Shown here: piece after piece, positions 54,047-62,501 of the stretch
How positions within the stretch are numbered: position 1 is the first letter of the stretch
Layout of the letters: the number at the start of each line of letters is the position of its first letter
Position numbers and translations under genes: made by a program
Notes under the pieces: model-generated
Databases searched by the model: none
What the model was told of the DNA's origin: nothing
The model's input: only the letters and a program-made list of their open reading frames with translations
DNA from: UBA6163 sp031411655
Lineage (GTDB): Bacteria > Planctomycetota > Planctomycetia > Pirellulales > Pirellulaceae
Length of the DNA stretch: 64,000 nucleotides
Reading direction: 5' to 3'
NCBI GenBank assembly: GCA_031411655.1
Contig: JANOBM010000264.1
Span: 1 to 64,000 of the forward strand

Positions 54047-54766
54047 TCATTCTTCGACATGAGGCAAGTCCTCGAGCGACTCCAAACTGAACAAGTGGAG
54101 AAACCGCTCCGTGGGGTAATAGGTTGACACAGCACGACGCCCTTCTTCGACACCCACCCGACGAAGTTCCAGCAAGCGGCGCCGCACCAATTGGTTCAGC
54201 AGGCTTGCACTTTCTTGGCCTCGCTGCGTCTGTACCTTCTCGGCGGTAATTCCGGGTTGGTATGCTACCAATGCGAGCACTTCGACGGCACCTTGCGACA
54301 AAGTCGTTTCCCGAACTTTTCCGTAGAAGGCGCGACGGACCGTTTCGAGGTCTGGTGCCACGCCGAGTCTTATTCCATCATCGTCTCGTAGAACGCGAAA
54401 GGCTTGGTGGTGTTGCTTGTACTGCTCGTTAAGGCGATCAATTTCTTGGGCAATATCTTCAACTGAAACGTCTCGCATCAGAGCTGCAAGTTCCGATTCA
54501 CGGATCGCTCTCCCGTCTGGATGTCCAATGAACAGCGCGCCTTCGACAATGGCAGACAGGGTTGGCACGGCATCGTCGATATCGTCGTTTGCAAATGGCT
54601 CCGACTTGCCCTCGTCGATTCCTGGGAGCGCCGCCGCGTGGCCATCCTCGTCCGCATCCCTCAAACCAGACTTGTCGACGACATTGGCATAGGCCCGTCC
54701 AAGTTCTTCGAGAGACAGTTCGCCCCACTCACCGTCATCCGCTCGGCTTTCGTCGGCGATATTCAT
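54047..54766 (-). CDS. scpB: segregation and condensation protein ScpB
   Basis: Subunit of the SMC-ScpA-ScpB condensin that organises and segregates the chromosome. 239 residues. An acidic N-terminal extension (about 1-65) precedes the two winged-helix domains: AIVEGALFIGHPDGRAIRES near 71, and ETTLSQGAVEVLALVAYQPG near 155 with ITAEKVQTQRG, the core of the family. LLNQLVRRRLLELRRVG follows, and the C-terminus YPTERFLHLFSLESLEDLP is standard. It begins 7 bases after the methyltransferase stop, so scpB is the last of a three-gene minus-strand run. scpA is not in the window. Confidence 0.9.
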   Translation of the reverse strand: MNIADESRADDGEWGELSLEELGRAYANVVDKSGLRDADEDGHAAALPGIDEGKSEPFANDDIDDAVPTLSAIVEGALFIGHPDGRAIRESELAALMRDVSVEDIAQEIDRLNEQYKQHHQAFRVLRDDDGIRLGVAPDLETVRRAFYGKVRETTLSQGAVEVLALVAYQPGITAEKVQTQRGQESASLLNQLVRRRLLELRRVGVEEGRRAVSTYYPTERFLHLFSLESLEDLPHVEE

Positions 54767-54773
54767 AAACCCC

Positions 54774-55754
54774 TCACGACTTCCTTGCGACCATCATGCC
54801 AAGATTGATTCGACTGGCCGCAAGAAAAGTGAATTGCACCGAGCCGACTCCAAACTGTTCCAGCGTTTCCTGAGTTTCTTTGATGGATCGCATTCGACCT
54901 TGCTGTGTTGCCAGATGCAATCGAAGCGCCTCAATCGTTTCGGACAATCGAGGTTTCGCAGGGCCACGAAACAAATCGATGATTACCAGGCGGCCGCCAA
55001 CGGCGAGCGAATCGATTGCATTTTGAAGGAGACTCTTTGCACCATCAGGTGGCAGGCTATGCAATCGCTGTGCGATCAATACCAAATCGAATTCCCCCTT
55101 TGGAAGTTGGACTGTGGCAGGATCACCAACCAGCGGTAAAAACCGTGGTCCCAACTCAATTGCCTGCGCGGTGTGGCCTGCTGCAACTAAAGCCGCCTCA
55201 TGATCGATCGCAACAACGCGAGCCGTTGGATCACGATAAGCAAACGCACAACTCCAAACGGCAGAACCGCAACCAAGATCTAAAATGCGCAACGGCTTGT
55301 CCGCTTCCAAAGCATTCTCATCAACGGCACCCAGATCCAGTATTTCGGCAGCCTGCATTGCCGAGGGTGTATGAATCCACTGTGTCGCGGCAATCGAATC
55401 CAAGTAAGCAGGGTCGCTGGCGTCGGTCTGCCTATTTTGCAACCGCGATGCAAGCGCAGCCCAACTCGCATCACCAAGATCCCCGTCGTATTGACACAAC
55501 AACTGCATGACCGGAGCCAAGGCATGGTCATCACCGTATCGCTCGATCACGTTCATCGAGATCAAGCAATCGAGTGTTAGCTCCATCGTTTCACGCGACA
55601 GCGACAACGCATCGGCTAGCTGTTCGACCGTCTTCTGACCACTTCGAAGCTCTTCGAATAGACCGACCTCGCGAGCCGAGCGGATGACGTGGCCCGCCGC
55701 ATTTATCTGCATCAACTCCTGGTATCGATCCAGCGTTCGATCTTGCGCACTCAT
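54774..55754 (-). CDS. SAM-dependent O-methyltransferase-like protein
   Basis: 326 residues. An N-terminal winged-helix dimerisation domain (REVGLFEELRSGQKTVEQLA near 27, ALSLSRETMELTLDCLISMN near 47) is followed by a Rossmann methyltransferase domain. Motif I is LRILDLGCGSAVWSCAFAYR near 154, with the acidic ADP loop ARVVAIDHEAALVAAG near 178. FDLVLIAQRLHSLPPDGAKS near 221 and GGRLVIIDLFRGPAKP near 252 complete the fold. GGAGGG lies 7 bases upstream of the ATG. The two-domain form resembles small-molecule O-methyltransferases such as CrtF or hydroxyneurosporene types. The substrate is unknown, and its place between aroF and scpB gives no clue. Confidence 0.75.
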   Translation of the reverse strand: MSAQDRTLDRYQELMQINAAGHVIRSAREVGLFEELRSGQKTVEQLADALSLSRETMELTLDCLISMNVIERYGDDHALAPVMQLLCQYDGDLGDASWAALASRLQNRQTDASDPAYLDSIAATQWIHTPSAMQAAEILDLGAVDENALEADKPLRILDLGCGSAVWSCAFAYRDPTARVVAIDHEAALVAAGHTAQAIELGPRFLPLVGDPATVQLPKGEFDLVLIAQRLHSLPPDGAKSLLQNAIDSLAVGGRLVIIDLFRGPAKPRLSETIEALRLHLATQQGRMRSIKETQETLEQFGVGSVQFTFLAASRINLGMMVARKS

Positions 55755-55780
55755 TTAGTTGCCCTCCACGAACGGAACGA

Positions 55781-56806
55781 TTAGGTAGCAACAGGCATCG
55801 TTTTCCCCAACGCATCGGCCACCCGGCGGCATCGGTCCATCATCTGGCGAAAGGCCGCGAAATCAAGCGATTGATATCCATCACTTGCCGCATTCTGCGG
55901 GTCAGGGTGAACTTCGATGATCAAACCATCCGCACCCGCTGCAATCGACGCGACGGCCATATCGGGAACCAAGTAGGTATGGCCCGTTCCGTGACTGGGG
56001 TCAACAATCACCGGCAAGTGCGTCTTGCGATGAAGGTATGGCACGCTTGCAAGTGGCAAGGTGAAACGAGTGTGCGTCTCAAACGTACGAATCCCCCGCT
56101 CGCACAACATCACACGGCTATTCCCTTCGTTGAGGATATATTCAGCCGCCAATAGAAACTCATCCATCGTTGCCGAAGGCCCACGCTTGAGCAGGACCGG
56201 CCGATCAACGCCGCCTACCGCCTCGAGCAACCGATAGTTCTGCATATTGCGAGCGCCGACTTGAAGCACGTCACTGTACCTTGCGACCAATTCCACGTCG
56301 TCGGTGCTTACGACTTCCGTTACGATCGCTAATCCGGTCTCAGCCCTTGCCGTGGCGAGCATCTTGAGGCCTTCTTCTTTGAGCCCCTGAAAACTGTATG
56401 GACTGGTACGAGGCTTGAAGGCGCCGCCGCGGAGCGCAGTGGCCCCTGCCGCTTTGACAGCCTTGGCCGTCTCCACAATCTGCTTTTCGCTTTCAACGCT
56501 GCATGGGCCTGCGATCGTACCGACGATATTCCCTCCAGCAGAAAAACTACCGCAAGAGACGATAGTCGGCTCGCTCCTCAGCTCGCGACTGGCCATCTTG
56601 TAAGGTGCGAGGATTGGCATCACCGATGCCACACCATCACAAACCTCAAGTGACTCTTTCGCATGCTCTCGCTCCTCGCCGACGACGGCGATCACCGTTC
56701 GCTCGGTGCCAACGATCACATTAGCGCGAAGCCCCAGCTCACCCACTTTTTTTACGGCTGCGTCTACTTGTGCCTGTTTGGCACCCGGCTCCATCACCAC
56801 GATCAT
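55781..56806 (-). CDS. aroF: 3-deoxy-7-phosphoheptulonate (DAHP) synthase, type I-beta
   Basis: First enzyme of the shikimate pathway, condensing erythrose-4-phosphate and phosphoenolpyruvate. 341 residues. It has an N-terminal ferredoxin-like regulatory domain (IVVMEPGAKQAQVDAAVKKV near 2-21) as in Thermotoga-type enzymes, where it mediates aromatic amino-acid inhibition. The barrel shows IAGPCSVESEKQIVETAKAV near 97, GGAFKPRTSPYSFQGL near 124, QVGARNMQNYRLLEAVG near 190, LLKRG near 214 and DPSHGTGH near 265, all standard active-site blocks. The methyltransferase gene follows by 26 bases on the same strand. Confidence 0.92.
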   Translation of the reverse strand: MIVVMEPGAKQAQVDAAVKKVGELGLRANVIVGTERTVIAVVGEEREHAKESLEVCDGVASVMPILAPYKMASRELRSEPTIVSCGSFSAGGNIVGTIAGPCSVESEKQIVETAKAVKAAGATALRGGAFKPRTSPYSFQGLKEEGLKMLATARAETGLAIVTEVVSTDDVELVARYSDVLQVGARNMQNYRLLEAVGGVDRPVLLKRGPSATMDEFLLAAEYILNEGNSRVMLCERGIRTFETHTRFTLPLASVPYLHRKTHLPVIVDPSHGTGHTYLVPDMAVASIAAGADGLIIEVHPDPQNAASDGYQSLDFAAFRQMMDRCRRVADALGKTMPVAT

Positions 56807-56952
56807 CGGTAGTTACCCATCAAGACGGATTGAAAAAAATGCCTTACGACTTCAGTAGCGTCGCAGGAAGCACGAAGATTGAAAAGCGGTATTGCCATAT
56901 TAGGCAGCACCAGTGGACGCAAAACACCTGATCGATCTATTTTCGTTAAATG

Positions 56953-59811
56953 TTATTTCACAACCAAATTAACTAATCGGCCGGAAACCACGATCGATTT
57001 TACGATCGTCTTACCGTCGATCGCAGCCCCCACACGGCTATCGGCGAGAGCCACTTGCATGACTATCTCGTCGTTGGCATCCGGCGCGACCTGAATTTTT
57101 GCTCGGACTTTCCCGTTCACTTGAACAGGCAATTCGATGCTCGCTTGAACCAGTGCGGCTTCGTCCCATTTCGGCCAAGTCTGTAACGAAGCACAACCTT
57201 GGGCGGCCTGTTTCCCTTCGCAAAGGAGCGACCACAACTCTTCTGCGATGTGGGGAGCATACGGTGACAGGAGGACGACGATCGCTTCCATCGCTTCGCG
57301 GGGACGAACATCACATCGAGTGAAATGGTTGGTGAACTCCATCATCCTTGCGATTGCCGTATTGAAACTGAGCGACGCCGTATCTTCGGTGACTTTACGG
57401 ATCGTCGAGTGCAAAACTCTTGCCTGCTCAGGATCGCAACGAACGTCAGCGACATGGGGCGAGAGGGTCAGCGTGTCGGCTCGATCGTCGACAATCATCC
57501 GCCAAACGCGATCGAGGAAGTTTCGCACGCCGCCAACGCCGGTCATGCTCCAAGGTTTCGTCGCTTCAAGCGGCCCCATGAACATTTCATAAAGTCTCAA
57601 GGAATCCGCGCCGTATTCCCGAACAACGACATCCGGATTTACGACATTGCCACGGCTTTTGGACATCTTGTGAGCCCGGCTATCGATCCGAATCGCTGGG
57701 TCGCTACACAGTACAAAAGAGTCACCGCTTTTTTCTACCAGCGATTCATCGACGCTGATGGAGGTGACTGGGTTACCGTGTTCATCGGTGCGATTTCCGT
57801 CCGCATCTCGACGCAACTTATTAGACGAGACCCACTTTCCCTCTGCCGATTGAAAACCAGTGAACTCGACCTCGCCAAGGATCATTCCCTGGTTGATGAG
57901 CCGCCCAAATGGTTCCGACGTGCTGACATAACCGCGGTCATACAGGACCTTGTGCCAAAATCGGGAGTAAAGAAGGTGAAGTACCGCATGTTCGGCACCG
58001 CCGACATAAAGATCAACCGGCATCCACGCCTTTTCCTTCGCCTTATCAACCAGTGCGGAGGCGTTCCGCGGATCGATGTAACGCAAGTAATACCAGCACG
58101 ACCCCGCCCACTGCGGCATCGTGTTCGTTTCTCGTTTGTGGCGTTTGCCATCGATGGTCACGTACAACCAATCATCTGCGGCCTTCTCGAGCGGCGGTTC
58201 GGGTCGTCCGTGAGGCTTGAAGTCAGCGAGTTGGGGAAGTAGCACAGGCAACTGCTGTTCGGGGATGGCCCGTTTGATTCCAGTCAACTTGCCCTGGTCA
58301 TCGACCTCATGAGCGACGGGAAACGGTTCTCCCCAAAACCGTTGCCGACTGAACAACCAATCCCGCAGCTTGTAGTTCACTGCGGCACGAGCGATGCCAT
58401 GGATGGACAGCTCTTGAGTGATTGCTGCCTTCACTGACTCCGTTTCTAGTCCATCAAACGAACCGCTGTTAATCGCTTTTCCCGTACCAATAAAACACGC
58501 GTGTCCAGCAAGCACCTCATCGCGGTTAACCAAACTCATTGGCGGGTCAACGACCGCCACCACCGGCAATCGAAACTGAACAGCGAACTCAAAATCTCGA
58601 TCATCATGAGCAGGAACTGCCATGATCGCGCCAGTGCCATAGGTTGCCAGAACGTAATCGGCAACCCAAATCGGGATCGGTTTTCCCGTTACGGGATTGA
58701 TTGCGGACGACCCAGTGAAGACGCCTGTCTTGGCTCGATCACCTTCGGTTCGTTCACGATCACTTTTGAAAGAGGCCTTACTTCGATAAGTATCGACCTC
58801 GGACTTTTGGTCAGCGGTGGTCAATCGATCCACCAGCGGATGCTCCGGGGCGATCACCATGTATGTCGCGCCGTACAGGGTATCTGGCCGCGTGGTATAG
58901 ACACGAAGCGAATCCGACGTCGGGGTCGCGGGGAAACCGGAACTGGCGCGTGCTTTCCTCCACAAATCCAACGCGGTGGCATCTCGACCAATAAAAAAAT
59001 CAACTTCGGCGCCGCTACTTCTCCCGATCCAGTCCTGTTGCAACTTTTTGATACCTGTGGGCCAGTCGAGATCGTCCAGACCGTCGAGCAAACGCTCTGC
59101 GTAAGACGTAATCCGCAACATCCACTGCCTCAGCGGAAGGCGCTGGACGGGGTGAGCCCCTCGTTCACTTTTACCATCAATGACTTCCTCATTGGCCAGT
59201 ACGGTCCCAAGCGCGGGACACCAATTCACCAACGCATCGTCTTGATAAGCCAATCGGTAAGTGTCCTGGTACCGCAATACAGCATCCGAGCCTTGATCGT
59301 TCACGGCAGCCGGAATCGGCAGTTCACCGATGGGGCGGCCGGTCCGCGTTTCGGGATCAAACCACGTATCGTAAATGATTAAGAAGATGCCCTGCGTCCA
59401 GCGAAAGTACTCCTCATCGGTGGTCGCAATGGTACGGTCCCAGTCGTAGCTGAAACCAAGCATCTTTAACTGACGAGTGAAGTTATCAATGTTGCGTGCG
59501 GTCTGAACCCGAGGGTGTTCCCCGGTACGAATCGCATGCTCTTCAGCGGGAAGCCCGAAGGAGTCAAAACCCATTGGGTGAAGGACGCTGTCACCGTTCA
59601 TCCGGGCAAATCGGCAGGCGATGTCGGTAGCGGTGTAGCCTTCCGGATGGCCAACGTGAAGCCCATCACCACTGGGGTAGGGAAACATGTCAAGAATGTA
59701 TCGCTTCTTGCCTTTGCTCAGATCAGGCATTTCGGGACAAGCAAAAGTGCGGTTCTCGGCCCAATAGGCTTGCCACCGGGGCTCGATTTCAGCAGGGTTG
59801 TATCGCGGCAT
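56953..59811 (-). CDS. leuS: leucyl-tRNA synthetase
   Basis: Charges tRNA-Leu. 952 residues from ATG 59811, starting PRYNPAEIEPRWQAYWAENR as usual; the frame opens at 59886 but that part is not family-like. The HIGH motif is DMFPYPSGDGLHVGHPEGY near 41-59. The CP1 editing domain has VYTTRPDTLYGATYMVIAPE near 303 and YGTGAIMAVPAHDDRDFEFA near 390. KMSKS is HKMSKSRGNVVNPDVVVREY near 718. The anticodon-binding domain and the C-terminal EIVMQVALADSRVGAAIDGK complete the protein. It is alone on the minus strand, divergent from map. Confidence 0.96.
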   Translation of the reverse strand: MPRYNPAEIEPRWQAYWAENRTFACPEMPDLSKGKKRYILDMFPYPSGDGLHVGHPEGYTATDIACRFARMNGDSVLHPMGFDSFGLPAEEHAIRTGEHPRVQTARNIDNFTRQLKMLGFSYDWDRTIATTDEEYFRWTQGIFLIIYDTWFDPETRTGRPIGELPIPAAVNDQGSDAVLRYQDTYRLAYQDDALVNWCPALGTVLANEEVIDGKSERGAHPVQRLPLRQWMLRITSYAERLLDGLDDLDWPTGIKKLQQDWIGRSSGAEVDFFIGRDATALDLWRKARASSGFPATPTSDSLRVYTTRPDTLYGATYMVIAPEHPLVDRLTTADQKSEVDTYRSKASFKSDRERTEGDRAKTGVFTGSSAINPVTGKPIPIWVADYVLATYGTGAIMAVPAHDDRDFEFAVQFRLPVVAVVDPPMSLVNRDEVLAGHACFIGTGKAINSGSFDGLETESVKAAITQELSIHGIARAAVNYKLRDWLFSRQRFWGEPFPVAHEVDDQGKLTGIKRAIPEQQLPVLLPQLADFKPHGRPEPPLEKAADDWLYVTIDGKRHKRETNTMPQWAGSCWYYLRYIDPRNASALVDKAKEKAWMPVDLYVGGAEHAVLHLLYSRFWHKVLYDRGYVSTSEPFGRLINQGMILGEVEFTGFQSAEGKWVSSNKLRRDADGNRTDEHGNPVTSISVDESLVEKSGDSFVLCSDPAIRIDSRAHKMSKSRGNVVNPDVVVREYGADSLRLYEMFMGPLEATKPWSMTGVGGVRNFLDRVWRMIVDDRADTLTLSPHVADVRCDPEQARVLHSTIRKVTEDTASLSFNTAIARMMEFTNHFTRCDVRPREAMEAIVVLLSPYAPHIAEELWSLLCEGKQAAQGCASLQTWPKWDEAALVQASIELPVQVNGKVRAKIQVAPDANDEIVMQVALADSRVGAAIDGKTIVKSIVVSGRLVNLVVK

Positions 59812-60097
59812 GGCGTTGAGAATCGCAAATGGCAGGAAACGAGAATGGAACGGCGCCGGACGCAAAAATGGGATCCGACCAATCATGGCAACCCTAAGTT
59901 CGCCAGACGCGGATTTTAGGGCGAGAATCGCTAATCAAGAAGGTGAGCAACCGGCCGGCGAAGGTTCGCGGGACCGGAAAGGTGATTTGACACCTGAATC
60001 AGGCCTTGTGAAACTGATTTACGTAACCCTTCAATCACGGTCGTTGGGCTGGTACGATTTCCGAGTAAAATAAATTGCTCGTCATCCCGGCAAATCG

Positions 60098-60916
60098 ATG
60101 TTCGCGAACCAAATGCTCAAGAAAAGCAAGAATATTATTTTGACCGCATCCGAACGCGATGCGATGCGAAACGCAGGGCGTGTCAACGCCGAGCTGATGG
60201 ATTTCTTACGACCCAACGTATTGGCCGGAATCTCGACAGAAGAAATCGACAACCTGGTTGTTCAGTGGACCGCTGAGCGCGGTCACCGGGCTGCAACTTT
60301 GGGATACCAACAAAGCTATTTCAAGAGCTGCTGCACTAGCGTTAACGACGTGATCTGTCACGGAATCCCTGGGAAATACGTTCTTCGCGACGGCGATATC
60401 GTCAACATTGACATCACGACCATTGTCGATGGTTGGTACGGAGACCAAAGTGAAACCTTCCTCGTTGGGCAGGTAAGCGAGGAAGCGAGGGCCGTGACGC
60501 AGTGTGCGTTCGATTGCCTCTATTTGGCAATCAATGCCCTCACGCCAGGATGCACCGTCAGCACGATAGGCGAAACCATCGTCCCCGAGGCTCATCGCCG
60601 CGGCTTTACCGTGGTTCGCGAATATGTCGGACATGGCTTGGGGCGTGTCTTCCACCAGGACCCTTCGATCCCCCATTTTCCCAATCGCCAAAGCCGTGTC
60701 GACCGATTGCTTCCGGGAACGGCATTCACGGTGGAACCGATGATCAACGCTGGCTCAAGATTTACACGTTTGGATAAATCGGACGGTTGGACTGTTCGTA
60801 CCAAAGACGGAAAGCCGAGCGCTCAATTTGAGCACACTGTCCTTATGACCGAAGACGGACCGGAAATCCTCACACCCACCAAGTTTGGGCCTAAAGAAGG
60901 TCATCGATTCACCTGA
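60098..60916 (+). CDS. map: type I methionine aminopeptidase
   Basis: Removes the initiator methionine from nascent proteins. 272 residues. Metal ligands are all visible: NIDITTIVDGWYGDQSETF near 103-121 (two Asp), EYVGHGLGRVFHQDPSIPHF near 181 (His), FTVEPMINAG near 216 (Glu) and AQFEHTVLMTEDG near 244 (Glu). The substrate His is in VNDVICHGIPGKYVLRDGD near 81. The pattern is type Ia, without the zinc-finger N-extension. ATG 60113 is a near alternative start; neither has a clear ribosome site. It lies 286 bases from divergent leuS. Confidence 0.93.
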   Translation: MFANQMLKKSKNIILTASERDAMRNAGRVNAELMDFLRPNVLAGISTEEIDNLVVQWTAERGHRAATLGYQQSYFKSCCTSVNDVICHGIPGKYVLRDGDIVNIDITTIVDGWYGDQSETFLVGQVSEEARAVTQCAFDCLYLAINALTPGCTVSTIGETIVPEAHRRGFTVVREYVGHGLGRVFHQDPSIPHFPNRQSRVDRLLPGTAFTVEPMINAGSRFTRLDKSDGWTVRTKDGKPSAQFEHTVLMTEDGPEILTPTKFGPKEGHRFT

Positions 60917-61090
60917 GCTCGGGAACGCGCGAGCCAGTACACGTTGCCTGATCGTAATAAGGCGACGAACTCGCACGCCGGTTCCCCTCTAAAGGCGAGA
61001 ACCGATCATCCATAACCCTCAATGAAGTCGAATCGCCTTGAGGATACTAGTCCGCAAGGATGCAGGGATGACTTTCTTATTGACTTGGCC

Positions 61091-61096
61091 AAGGAG
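61091..61096 (+). promoter_or_regulatory. ribosome binding site for the outer-membrane-type protein
   Basis: AAGGAG, 8 bases before the ATG at 61105. It overlaps the alternative GTG start at 61096, which is therefore unlikely. Confidence 0.7.
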
Positions 61097-61104
61097 TGGT
61101 AACC

Positions 61105-62448
61105 ATGCGATGTTCTCGTTCACTTTCTAGTCGTTCGTTTCGTCGCCGCATGTTGGCTATTCAAATCGCTTCGCTGATGGGATTGGCGGGTGGTGCGTCC
61201 GGTGCCAATCATCAATCTCCCACAGCGGACAACCTGGTATTCCAGTCCGTGCTGACCCCCGAGGACTCGGTTAGCGAGCCGCCGACATCACCGAACGCTA
61301 CCGCTACGCCAGGATCCGGAGACGGCTTCTTGGGTGATAATGTTGGCGATGACGCGGTGGCACCCTCGCTTCAAGCGGATATCGATGCCACCGTCGAACA
61401 ATCCAACAACCCTGCAATCGGTGCGTTACCAGCAAACCAAGGCTTGGACGCTCCATCGTTTGCGCTTTCGACGGGTTTAGGCGCTTCGTTAGGTGCGACG
61501 CGCGAATCGTACTCGCAGGCGCCCGCAATGATCGGCGATTTCTTCGGCGGATCGTTTTTGTTCGAGTCGGTTGCTGGTCAGACCATTTCGCTCGCAGGCG
61601 GTGATCGCCGGTTCAAGATCTCAGAAAACGTAAGTCCGATGCCGCAGGACCGCGTTTATGTCAACTACAACCACTTTGAGAATGCGCTCAACGACTACTT
61701 GGGCCGCCCTATCTCGCTCGATCGCGTTGCGATTGGTATGGAAAAGACCTTTCTCGATGGCATCGCGTCGATTGATACTCGATTACCGATAGCCCACGGA
61801 TTGAATTCGACTCAGGATTATGCATCCACGAATACCGATGGAACGGAACTGGGCAACCTCTCTTTCGCACTGAAGGCCATTTTGCTCAGCGGCAGCCGTG
61901 GAGTCCTTTCATTCGGTACAACTCTCACACTCCCCACGGGCGACGATTACGTCGAAAACTTTGCTGGGAGCAGTCCGTTTCTGGTGGTCGAAAATGATGC
62001 CGTGCACATGGCGCCCTTCGTAGGCTGGCTGGTACGTCCCAATGACCAATGGTTTGCACAGGGGTTCGTACAAACGGACTTTGACCTCAACGGCAATGAT
62101 GTTCGGACCGCGTTCAGTGGTTTCGAAGGCGTTCTCCAGGATCAAAATCTACTGTTCGTAGATGCTTCGGTTGGAAAATGGTTGCTGAAATCGAAGCAGC
62201 GAAACGCTCGGTTATCAGGGCTCGCCGCAATCTCCGAACTGCACTACACGATGACGATGAATGACTCTGATCGGGTCGCAGGAATCGGTAACCCATTCGA
62301 AAACGTCGACGTACTCAACATGACCAACGCGTTGCACTTTCAACTTCAAAAGACCGCGCTGCGTATTGGCGCAGGCGTGCCTTTACGAAATGATGAAGAG
62401 CGATTGTTCGATGCCGAAATCATTGCGCAGATGACTCGAGCATTCTAA
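61105..62448 (+). CDS. secreted or outer-membrane beta-rich protein, unknown function
   Basis: 447 residues from ATG 61105 with AAGGAG 8 bases upstream. The N-terminus is basic and then hydrophobic (RSFRRRMLAIQIASLMGLAG), a likely export signal ending near ASGA. A disordered acidic/Pro region (about 35-120) follows. The rest is beta-rich with many aromatic-ended strands (VYVNYNHFENALNDYLG; TLTLPTGDDYVENFAGSSPF; WFAQGFVQTDFDLNG) and ends in an aromatic residue (IIAQMTRAF), a typical outer-membrane beta-barrel C-terminus. The pattern matches conserved planctomycete proteins of unknown role. The barrel assignment is inference from strand pattern and the terminal Phe. Confidence 0.65.
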   Translation: MRCSRSLSSRSFRRRMLAIQIASLMGLAGGASGANHQSPTADNLVFQSVLTPEDSVSEPPTSPNATATPGSGDGFLGDNVGDDAVAPSLQADIDATVEQSNNPAIGALPANQGLDAPSFALSTGLGASLGATRESYSQAPAMIGDFFGGSFLFESVAGQTISLAGGDRRFKISENVSPMPQDRVYVNYNHFENALNDYLGRPISLDRVAIGMEKTFLDGIASIDTRLPIAHGLNSTQDYASTNTDGTELGNLSFALKAILLSGSRGVLSFGTTLTLPTGDDYVENFAGSSPFLVVENDAVHMAPFVGWLVRPNDQWFAQGFVQTDFDLNGNDVRTAFSGFEGVLQDQNLLFVDASVGKWLLKSKQRNARLSGLAAISELHYTMTMNDSDRVAGIGNPFENVDVLNMTNALHFQLQKTALRIGAGVPLRNDEERLFDAEIIAQMTRAF

Positions 62449-62501
62449 TGATCGCGTTTTTCTGGCTGCCATATTTGGCCACCACATTTCAGTGAGTTCT
62501 G

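Noticed and set aside
57325..58242. 305-codon plus-strand frame opposite leuS
   Set aside because: It lies wholly antisense to a strong leucyl-tRNA synthetase gene, has no recognisable domain and looks like a shadow of its codon pattern.
58501..59382. 293-codon plus-strand frame opposite leuS
   Set aside because: Antisense shadow inside leuS with no ribosome site or motif.
60917..60934. GCTCG/CGAGC hairpin after map
   Set aside because: Short stem with a long loop and no U-tract; not convincing as a terminator.
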